Assembly: GCA_015222855.1 (NCBI GenBank)
Contig: JADFWA010000158.1
Coordinates: forward strand, 1 to 8,495
Origin: Pseudomonadota bacterium
GTDB taxonomy: Bacteria > Desulfobacterota > Syntrophia > Syntrophales > JADFWA01
Reading direction: 5' to 3'
DNA length: 8,495 bases
Shown here: in pieces, positions 1 to 6,283 of the stretch
Layout: each line of letters begins with the position of its first letter
Numbering within the stretch: position 1 is the first letter of the stretch
Translations under genes and position numbers: made by a program
The notes under the pieces: model-generated
What the model was told of the DNA's origin: nothing
Databases searched by the model: none
Seen by the model: only the letters and a program-made list of their open reading frames with translations

Positions 1-386
1 AAGCTACCCTTGCCTTCGATAGCGGCCGAGAAATCCCACAGTGCCGGGGAACCAGGTGTTGTCCTGCACCGATGTGATTTCTACCTTTCGCAACTCCGCC
101 GGAGTCCTATCCAGCATCTCGCTTTGCATTGTCCTGTTGGCGTGCATCTTGAGAAGACGAGCCCTGTGCACCTGAAGAGCCGCGTCTCTTAAGTGATAAT
201 CCCCCTACGGTCAGTGCTATATATCAACCGGGCAGGCAACAAAATCATGCATTTTCTGGAAATAATGTTTTTGACTACAAAATCAAATATTAAAGCGAAT
301 TTTATGTCATAATATGCTTACTGCGTCGATTTTGACCTGCTTGAGCCGATGTAGCTCTATTTTTTATTGAAATTAAGGAGTGAAAT
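1..386. other. Gene-free left edge and leader of the glycan operon
   Basis: No convincing gene is seen. Bases 1-200 are GC-richer (about 55% in one hand-counted line) than 222-386, which is AT-rich leader DNA. The plus strand has a 60-codon frame at 10-192. The minus strand has a stop-bounded frame of about 65 codons across the same bases, containing a stretch read as QDNTWFPGTVGFLGRYRRQG. I recognise neither, and neither has a clear ribosome binding site. Small inverted repeats occur, for example ACTCCG/CGGAGT around a single base at 93-105. The stretch could be the end of a mobile element or gene cut off by the window edge. The composition change near 200-220 suggests a junction. Confidence 0.5.
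305..313 (+). promoter_or_regulatory. Candidate extended -10 promoter of the GT4-GH130-GT4 operon
   Basis: TGT followed by CATAAT fits an extended -10 element (TGn plus a 5/6 match to TATAAT). No good -35 box lies at the right spacing; the TTGACT at 271-276 is too far upstream. Transcription would start near 320 and leave a leader of about 65 bases before the AAGGAG site at 375-380. A weaker alternative is TTGACC at 332-337 with TCTATT at 356-361 (18-base spacer), which would leave a leader of under 20 bases. Only a candidate. Confidence 0.35.
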
Positions 387-2630
387 ATGAAAAAGATTAA
401 GATTGCTTGCCTGGGGAATTACCCCCCCCGCCGCTGCGGAATAGCCACATTTACTAAAAACTTTCTCGACTCTGTGGTTAACAATAACAAAGAAAAAACA
501 ATCCAGGCAGAAGCCTATGTGGTGACCTTGGATGAACAAGATCAGCAGTTTAATTATCCAGACGAAGTAAAGCATATAATAAGGAAAAACCACCAGAGAG
601 ATTACCTGAAAGCCGCAGGGTTTATTAATTACAGCGATGCGGATATCTGCTTTTTACAGCATGAATTCGGCATCTTCGGCGGTGGCAGCGGTATCTATAT
701 ACTTCCCCTGATTTACAGGTTGAAAATACCCCTGATTGTTATTTTCCATACCGTGTTAAAAGATCCTGACTACGACCAAAAGGCTATTGTTCAGGAAATA
801 GGCAAAAGGGCAGAAAAAATAGTTGTCATGAGTAACCAGGCTATTGAGTTTCTAAACGAGATCTACGACATAGATAAGGAAAAAGTGGAGCTTATTGAGC
901 ACGGTGTCCCTGATGTTCATTTTAGTGCAGGCAATAATCATAAAAAGAAATTCCATCTCGAAAATAAAATAATCCTGTTTACTTTCGGCTTATTGAACCG
1001 GAACAAAGGTATTGAGACTGTAATCAACGCCCTGCCGAAGGTCGTTGAGAAACATCCGGAACTTATTTACATAGTGTTGGGAAAGACACATCCCGTTGTG
1101 TTAAGGGCATCCGGAGAGGAATACAGAAACTATTTAAAGCTCTTAGTGCTCAGGAATAACCTGAGAAAATACGTCTACTTTGATGACCGTTTCATTAGCA
1201 CCGAAGAACTGATAAACTATTTATCAGCCACTGATATATATATCACCCCGTATCTTAACGAAGCTCAGATTACCAGCGGCACATTGTCCTATGCTGTCGG
1301 AGCCGGGACAGCGGTAATCTCTACTCCTTACTGGCATGCCCGAGAACTTTTAGCTGACGGCCGGGGAAGGCTCTTCAATTTTCAGGACTCGGATAAACTT
1401 ACCGAGATCATCAACGAATTACTGGATAACCCAGAAGAATTGCTCCGCTTAAGAAAAAACGCCTATAATTACGGCAGAAAAACAATCTGGGAGGAGATAG
1501 GCGTCTGTTATCTTAACCTGGCAGCCGAGGTTATTGAATCATTTACTGAAAAAAGAGTAGAAGAAGAGCAGATAATTAATCCCTTAGTGCCGCCTAAATT
1601 TAACCTCGGACATGTCAAACGGTTAACCGATAATACCGGGATTATTCAACATGCTAAATTCAGTGTGCCCAATTACAAAGAAGGTTATTCATTAGATGAT
1701 AATGCCAGGGCTCTTCTGATGAGTCTAATGGCCTACCGGCAAATGAAGGACAGGCAGGCTTTGGACCTGATGCCCGTTTATTTGAGCTATATCCATTACA
1801 TGCAAAATGATGACGGCACCTTTAGAAATCTCTTGAGTTTCAGCAGGGAGTTTTTAGATGAAACAGGATCGGAAGATTCTTTCGGCAGAACAATCTGGGC
1901 TTTAGGTTATCTAATCCGTTTTCCGCCCACCGATGCTTACCTGCAATTGGGAAAAGAAATGTTTTCCAAGGCCTACCCTAACTTTGAAAAAGTGAAGTAT
2001 ATCAGGGGAATGGCCAACAGCTTAATCGGTATCTATCATTATCTTAAACGTTTTCCCAGCGATGAAGGCATGATCATTACCTCAAAGAGCTTAATTCAGA
2101 AGATTATCCAAAAATATGAAGCTGAAAAAAGGGAAGACTGGCGCTGGTTTGAGCCTATGCTTACCTACGACAACGGCATTATCCCCCTATCTCTTCTGCA
2201 CGCCTATGAAGTTACCGGTAATGAAAAAACGTTAAATGTGGCCAAAGAATCTATGGAATTTTTAGAGAAGACCACTTTCACTGAAGAGGGTTACATTTCA
2301 CTGGTCGGCAGTGATAGCTGGTATGAAAAAAACGGAATCCACTCGCAGTATGCCCAGCAGCCGATTAATGCTACGGCCAAAGTATTAATGTTTTATCAGG
2401 CTTATATTGTAACCAGGGACCGCCAGTATCTTAACAAGATGTTCAGCACTTTTATGTGGTTTTTAGGGGAAAACGATTTACGCATACCTTTATACGATTT
2501 TGAAACTTCAGGCTGTAACGACGGTTTAGAAAGCCACGGGGTAAACAGGAATCAGGGAGCCGAGAGCACCTTGGCTTACCTAATCGCCCATTTAGCAGTG
2601 CTTTTCGCCTACGAACTGGCAGGCAAGTAA
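387..2630 (+). CDS. GT4 glycosyltransferase fused to C-terminal helical toroid-like domain
   Basis: A predicted cytoplasmic protein of 747 residues, about twice the usual GT4 length. Residues 1 to about 390 form the GT-B glycosyltransferase. They start with the NYPPRRCGIATFT loop (11-23), then QHEFGIFGG (91-99), an IFHT turn (119-122), a GLLNRNKGIE nucleotide-sugar-domain motif (201-210) and QITSGTLSYAVGAG (294-307) leading to STPYWHAREL. The usual GT4 EX7E pair is not in its standard form here; as I recall, this QxTSGTL...STPYWHA pattern is itself typical of one GT4 group. Residues about 400-747 are a second, mostly helical domain with SLDDNARALL (435-444), RWFEPMLTYDNGIIPLSLL (586-604), QPINATAKV (659-667) and GLESHGVNRNQGAEST (713-728). 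This spacing resembles alpha/alpha-toroid glycosidase or epimerase-like folds, and that domain's activity is unknown. The start is supported by AAGGAG at 375-380, six bases from ATG. First gene of an operon; the next gene begins 12 bases after its stop. The acceptor and donor sugars cannot be read. Confidence 0.88.
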   Translation: MKKIKIACLGNYPPRRCGIATFTKNFLDSVVNNNKEKTIQAEAYVVTLDEQDQQFNYPDEVKHIIRKNHQRDYLKAAGFINYSDADICFLQHEFGIFGGGSGIYILPLIYRLKIPLIVIFHTVLKDPDYDQKAIVQEIGKRAEKIVVMSNQAIEFLNEIYDIDKEKVELIEHGVPDVHFSAGNNHKKKFHLENKIILFTFGLLNRNKGIETVINALPKVVEKHPELIYIVLGKTHPVVLRASGEEYRNYLKLLVLRNNLRKYVYFDDRFISTEELINYLSATDIYITPYLNEAQITSGTLSYAVGAGTAVISTPYWHARELLADGRGRLFNFQDSDKLTEIINELLDNPEELLRLRKNAYNYGRKTIWEEIGVCYLNLAAEVIESFTEKRVEEEQIINPLVPPKFNLGHVKRLTDNTGIIQHAKFSVPNYKEGYSLDDNARALLMSLMAYRQMKDRQALDLMPVYLSYIHYMQNDDGTFRNLLSFSREFLDETGSEDSFGRTIWALGYLIRFPPTDAYLQLGKEMFSKAYPNFEKVKYIRGMANSLIGIYHYLKRFPSDEGMIITSKSLIQKIIQKYEAEKREDWRWFEPMLTYDNGIIPLSLLHAYEVTGNEKTLNVAKESMEFLEKTTFTEEGYISLVGSDSWYEKNGIHSQYAQQPINATAKVLMFYQAYIVTRDRQYLNKMFSTFMWFLGENDLRIPLYDFETSGCNDGLESHGVNRNQGAESTLAYLIAHLAVLFAYELAGK

Positions 2631-2642
2631 GGAGGGTCGATT

Positions 2643-3572
2643 ATGTCAATAGTAAAAAGATATCAAAAAAACCCCATCCTGACCAAGAATGATGTGCCGT
2701 ATTCCGTTGCAACGATCCATAACGCAGGGGTAGCTAAATATAACAGTAAATATATGATGATCTTCCGTTCCCATCTTCATAACGGCCGCAGTATTTTGGG
2801 CCTGGCCGAAAGTGAGGACGGTTTTAATTTCAAAGTATCAGCAAAGCCGTTTATGGTCCCCTCTGAAAAAGCCGGATTTAAAGAGTACGAGGAATACGGT
2901 GTCGAAGACCCGCGCCTTACCTTTATCGACGGCGAATATTTGATTACCTACAGCGCCTATTCCAGGCACGGAGTTCGCATTAGCTTGGCCAAAACTAAAG
3001 ACTTCAGCAAGGTCGAAAGGATTTCCTTAATAACTGAGGCGGATTACAGGAATCTGGTTATTTTTCCGGAGAAAATTAACGGCCTTTACGCCAGACTGGA
3101 TAGGCCTCACTCGGAAATCAACCCCTGGTCAATCTGGATATCCTATTCTCCAGATTTGAAGTACTGGGGCGAGTCAAAACTGATAATGAAACCGCTTCAG
3201 TATCACTGGGATGAAATGAAAATAGGACCGGGCGCGCCCCCGGTTAAAACCGAACGGGGCTGGTTAAGCATTTATCACGGAGTCTTTCCCACCATGGACG
3301 GTTGCGTCTACAGGTTGGGCACAGCTTTGCACGATTTGCAAGACCCGGCCAAAATTATCGGCGTGGGCGACGACTGGATACTCCAACCGGAAGAACCGTA
3401 TGAGCTTACCGGTTATGTGCACAATGTAGTCTTTACCTGCGGAGCGGTGCCTGAGGAAGACGGCACTTTGAAAATATACTGGGGCGGGGCGGATACGGTC
3501 ATCTGCGTCGGCACAGCTAAGATAGACGATCTTATTGATCTCTGCCTGCACAATTCAAGGCCCGCTCTGTGA
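2643..3572 (+). CDS. GH130 family mannoside phosphorylase-like enzyme (short form)
   Basis: A 309-residue five-bladed beta-propeller enzyme of family GH130, whose members mostly phosphorolyse beta-linked mannosides with inversion to give alpha-mannose-1-phosphate; some are hydrolases. The catalytic motif GVEDPR is at 86-91, with Asp89 the expected general acid. RN at 136-137, FPEKI at 141-145, Arg154, KIGPGAPP at 193-200 and YHG at 211-213 follow in family order. By recalled comparison with the Bacteroides mannosylglucose phosphorylase structure, Arg136, Arg154, Lys193 and His212 match its phosphate-binding Arg/Arg/Lys/His set in spacing (18 and 19 residues), so phosphorylase activity is favoured. 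No signal peptide is seen, implying cytoplasmic action. The AAGGAGGG ribosome site (2629-2636) overlaps the stop codon of the preceding gene, and the next gene starts one base after this stop, so the three are probably co-translated. The linkage (beta-1,2 or beta-1,4) and the acceptor are not predictable by eye. Confidence 0.88.
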   Translation: MSIVKRYQKNPILTKNDVPYSVATIHNAGVAKYNSKYMMIFRSHLHNGRSILGLAESEDGFNFKVSAKPFMVPSEKAGFKEYEEYGVEDPRLTFIDGEYLITYSAYSRHGVRISLAKTKDFSKVERISLITEADYRNLVIFPEKINGLYARLDRPHSEINPWSIWISYSPDLKYWGESKLIMKPLQYHWDEMKIGPGAPPVKTERGWLSIYHGVFPTMDGCVYRLGTALHDLQDPAKIIGVGDDWILQPEEPYELTGYVHNVVFTCGAVPEEDGTLKIYWGGADTVICVGTAKIDDLIDLCLHNSRPAL

Positions 3573-3573
3573 G

Positions 3574-4584
3574 ATGAAAGTAGCAATCCTAGCCCCGGTC
3601 TGTTGGCGAACGCCCCCAAGGCATTACGGCCCCTGGGAGCAGGTAGCTTCCAATATAGCCGAAGGGTTGGTTGAGGGGGGGGTCGAGGTAACCCTTTTCG
3701 CTACAGGCGATTCAATTACCAAAGGAAAACTGGAACACATCTGCCGGCACCCCTACGAAGAAGATAAAAGCCTTGACCCCAAGGTATGGGAATGCCTGCA
3801 CATAGGGCACATGATGGAGCAGGCCGGCAAGTTTGACCTGATACACAACAATTATGATTTTTTGCCCCTGACGTATTCCCGCCTGATAAAAACACCGATG
3901 GTGACCACAATCCACGGATTTTCTTCGCCAAAGATTATTCCGGTTTTTAAGCAATACAACGATACCTGCTATTATGTATCGATCAGCAATGCCGACCGCA
4001 GCCCGGAGTTGAATTACATCGCAACGGTTTATAATGGAATAAAAACAGGAGACTTCACTTTTGGCGAAACAAAAGGCGATTACCTTTTGTTTTTCGGCAG
4101 GATCCATCACGATAAAGGCACGTTTGAGGCTATCCGGATTGCCAAGAAATCCGGTAGAAAACTCATTATTGCCGGAATTATTCAGGATAAAGAATATTTT
4201 CGGCAAAAAGTAGAACCTTATATCAATAATTCCGATATTGTTTTTGCCGGACAGGCTGGACCGGAAAAAAGAAACAAACTTCTCGGGGGAGCTTACGCTT
4301 TACTTCATCCAGTAAACTTCGCCGAACCCTTTGGCTTAAGCGTAGTTGAATCAATGCTCTGCGGCACCCCGGTTGTGGCTTTTAATAAAGGCTCGATGCC
4401 CGAGCTGATAGTCCCGGAAAAAACCGGCTTTCTGGTCGACAACGTAGAAGAAGCGGTGCAAGTGTTGCCCGAAATTGGGAAAATCGAGCGCTCGTACTGC
4501 CGACAGTGGTCCGAAAGCCGCTTCAGCCTGGAGAAAATGGTCGATGGTTACTTAAAAGTTTATGAACGTATACTGAACAAGTAG
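3574..4584 (+). CDS. GT4 family glycosyltransferase, stand-alone
   Basis: A 336-residue retaining GT-B glycosyltransferase expected to move a sugar from a nucleotide sugar to an acceptor in the cytoplasm. The N-terminal fold begins MKVAILAPVCWRTPPRHYGP, with the glycine/aromatic loop before WEQVASNIAEGL; TTIHGF is at 111-116. The donor domain shows FFGRIHHDKG at 173-182 (Arg176, Lys181) and the standard EX7E pair at Glu251 and Glu259 in EPFGLSVVE, followed by MLCGTPVVAF and MPEL. I chose ATG at 3574 over the in-frame TTG at 3535: it gives the normal GT4 N-terminus and sits one base after the stop of the upstream gene, which suggests translational coupling. No strong ribosome site is visible (only AAGG at 3557-3560). 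Its normal catalytic motif contrasts with the unusual form in the fused GT4 of the first gene, so the two probably make different linkages. Length is a little short for GT4 but complete. Confidence 0.9.
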   Translation: MKVAILAPVCWRTPPRHYGPWEQVASNIAEGLVEGGVEVTLFATGDSITKGKLEHICRHPYEEDKSLDPKVWECLHIGHMMEQAGKFDLIHNNYDFLPLTYSRLIKTPMVTTIHGFSSPKIIPVFKQYNDTCYYVSISNADRSPELNYIATVYNGIKTGDFTFGETKGDYLLFFGRIHHDKGTFEAIRIAKKSGRKLIIAGIIQDKEYFRQKVEPYINNSDIVFAGQAGPEKRNKLLGGAYALLHPVNFAEPFGLSVVESMLCGTPVVAFNKGSMPELIVPEKTGFLVDNVEEAVQVLPEIGKIERSYCRQWSESRFSLEKMVDGYLKVYERILNK

Positions 4585-4591
4585 GCTCACC

Positions 4592-6064
4592 TTACGAGGA
4601 TAGTAAAGCATCGAGCAGCTCTTCGATCGGGATAATAGCAAAACCAGAGGTATAGTCCGCCATTCCGTAGGGGATGATCAGCTCCTCTCCATGGATGAGG
4701 CAGCCGCAGGAGTACACCACGTTCGGCACATAGCCCTCCCGTTCTTCTTCGTTAGGGATCAGGATCGGATCCTTCAGGCGCCCTATGATTCGTGTAGGGT
4801 CATTAAGGTCGAGCAAAGTGGCCCCCAGACAGTACGTCCTCACCGGACCGACGCCGTGAGTGATCAGGAGCCAGCCTTTTTCCGTCTCCATCGGAGAGCC
4901 GGCGTTGCCGATCTGAACGAACTCCCAGGGAAACTTAGGCTCCTCGATCTTCTGGGCATTCTGCCAGAGGTTGAGGTTGTCCGAGAACATCATGTACAGG
5001 TTGACACCGTCGCAACGGGAAATCATCACGTATTTGCCATCGATCCTGCGGGGGAAAAGGGACATCCCTTTGTTTTGTGCGTATTCCCCGTGCAGCGGCA
5101 TGACCTTGAAATGGTAAAAATCCTGGGTCTCCATAAGCTTCGGCAGGATAGTGAATCCATTGTAGGCGGTGTAGGTGGCATAGTAGGTAACACTTCCATC
5201 CTCATCCTTAAACCGCACGAAGCGGGCATCCTCGATGCCGTTGCTCTCCGTATAGGAAACGGGAAAGAGGACCCGCTCGGAAATGGCAGTGTCCCGGGAG
5301 AAAGTAACCTCATAGTGGGAGCTGGCCAGCCAGTTGATCACCTGAACCACCTTCCGCCTGGTATAGGAGAGGTCGAGGTTTTTCAGAGTTTCCTCAATGC
5401 TGGCCTGAAGCTCTCCGTAGATGAAGCGCTCTCCCAGCCTGCCCATTACCTCATGTACCACGTCTTTTCGGATTTGCATCTCCGCGAGTTTCTCCAGGAA
5501 TTCCCTTTTGTCGTATATATGCCGGTTGACTGTCTCGGGCATATCCAGCAGAGCTCCCGGTGGAGTTAAGGTGATACCGTTTCCCCTTTCGACGATGCCT
5601 CTCCTAAAAACGAGAGAGGAAATGTGTCCTTCTCCTGTGGCGCGGAAGCTGACGATGATCCTCTTCTCCCCCTCCTGTAGGTCGGATTGATCGGGGTCCT
5701 CCACAATCGAGGGATTATAGACCGCTGCGGACTCAATCGCGTACTCCATGGTGAAGAAGGAGCCGATGAGCATTCTTCGCTCTTCAGAGAGTCTCTCCAC
5801 GTCCTGGGGCAGTTCACCCTCCGGCAAAGAATTCAGGATCCGGGCGCAGTGGTTCTCAAATATCCGGGTTATGTTGCGGTGACGACCCGAAAACCTGCGC
5901 AGCACCTGCTGAAAGTCGCCCTGGACATCCTCCTCGGAAAGGCTTAAGACCCTCTGCACAATTGATTTCGCTCGATCCTCATAGCCCGGCCGGTAGAAGC
6001 GAGCAATCACCCGCTTTGCATCCGGATAGAGTCGTAACGCTTTTCTGTTGACGGTGATAGCCAT
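4592..6064 (-). CDS. Long GH130-family glycosidase-like protein with N-terminal extension
   Basis: A 490-residue protein. Its C-terminal half (about 260-490) is a GH130 five-bladed propeller, with GIEDAR at 276-281 (Asp279 the expected acid), FPRRI at 337-341, THG at 402-404, GYVPNVVYSCG at 444-454 and YGMADY at 466-471. The N-terminal 250 residues, with RHRNI (61-65), YNPSIVEDPDQSD (116-128) and RATGEGHISS (141-150), match what I recall of a long GH130 group often labelled glycosidase-related. Relative to the short GH130 at 2643-3572, the phosphate-site positions read Lys332-Gly333 instead of Arg-Asn, Arg350 kept, Gln384 instead of Lys, and His403 kept. It may therefore hydrolyse mannosides or have a changed acceptor. 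GC content is clearly higher than in the convergent operon, suggesting separate acquisition. There is no Shine-Dalgarno sequence before ATG; the promoter lies just upstream and predicts a leaderless mRNA. Its stop is 7 bases from the stop of the convergent glycosyltransferase gene. No signal peptide. Confidence 0.85.
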   Translation of the reverse strand: MAITVNRKALRLYPDAKRVIARFYRPGYEDRAKSIVQRVLSLSEEDVQGDFQQVLRRFSGRHRNITRIFENHCARILNSLPEGELPQDVERLSEERRMLIGSFFTMEYAIESAAVYNPSIVEDPDQSDLQEGEKRIIVSFRATGEGHISSLVFRRGIVERGNGITLTPPGALLDMPETVNRHIYDKREFLEKLAEMQIRKDVVHEVMGRLGERFIYGELQASIEETLKNLDLSYTRRKVVQVINWLASSHYEVTFSRDTAISERVLFPVSYTESNGIEDARFVRFKDEDGSVTYYATYTAYNGFTILPKLMETQDFYHFKVMPLHGEYAQNKGMSLFPRRIDGKYVMISRCDGVNLYMMFSDNLNLWQNAQKIEEPKFPWEFVQIGNAGSPMETEKGWLLITHGVGPVRTYCLGATLLDLNDPTRIIGRLKDPILIPNEEEREGYVPNVVYSCGCLIHGEELIIPYGMADYTSGFAIIPIEELLDALLSS

Positions 6065-6261
6065 GGGACTAAGATTAAAAGACTCTTGAATAAATTGTCA
6101 AGAATGATTTTCCTATAAAAACAAAATTCGGTTGGATTTTTGATAAATCTGAATTGAAGAAGAATCCTGATGGCTCTGAAAACAAATAAAGCTGTTGAAT
6201 TGGCAATTATTCAGATGTTGCAAGATGGACCATTTTTTCAATTAACTCTTCTGATGTATAG
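6065..6261. other. AT-rich spacer between the long GH130 gene and the insertion sequence
   Basis: About 200 bases of AT-rich DNA (32% GC in one hand-counted line). It carries the promoter of the minus-strand GH130 gene. A 33-codon plus-strand frame at 6170-6271 begins MALKTNKAVELAIIQ and runs into the left inverted repeat of the insertion sequence, where it stops. It has no strong ribosome site and I do not recognise it. It could be a gene interrupted by the insertion or chance. Confidence 0.4.
6074..6101 (-). promoter_or_regulatory. Near-consensus promoter of the long GH130 gene, predicting a leaderless mRNA
   Basis: On the minus strand a perfect -35 box TTGACA (6096-6101) is followed by 16 bases and TTTAAT (6074-6079), a 5/6 match to the -10 consensus. 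Transcription would start about 6-8 bases further on, around 6066-6068, only 2-4 bases before the ATG whose A is 6064. Together with the lack of any Shine-Dalgarno sequence, this predicts leaderless translation. Confidence 0.65.
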
Positions 6262-6283
6262 CTACGCATAATTAAAAGGAAAT
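6262..6283 (+). repeat. Left terminal inverted repeat of the IS630 element
   Basis: It starts CTACGCATAATTAAAAG and pairs with the inverse of 7241-7262. Two mismatches occur in 22 bases, at the third and eighteenth positions. The transposase remnant's stop codon (6283-6285) touches its inner edge, the compact arrangement usual for IS630. Confidence 0.8.

Noticed and set aside
271..293. TTGACT with TATTAA as a promoter for the operon
   Set aside because: The gap between the boxes is only 11 bases, far from the usual 16-18.
3535..3573. Earlier TTG start for the second GT4 gene
   Set aside because: It would add 13 residues overlapping the GH130 coding end and move the start away from the typical MKVAILAP N-terminus; ATG at 3574 fits better.
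3712..4206. 164-codon minus-strand open frame within the second GT4 gene
   Set aside because: It lies wholly opposite a glycosyltransferase with intact catalytic motifs and has no ribosome site or recognisable product.
4691..5569. 292-codon plus-strand open frame opposite the long GH130 gene
   Set aside because: It is the antisense shadow of a clear GH130 gene with conserved motifs. The translation shows no family, and long antisense frames are expected opposite GC-rich codons.
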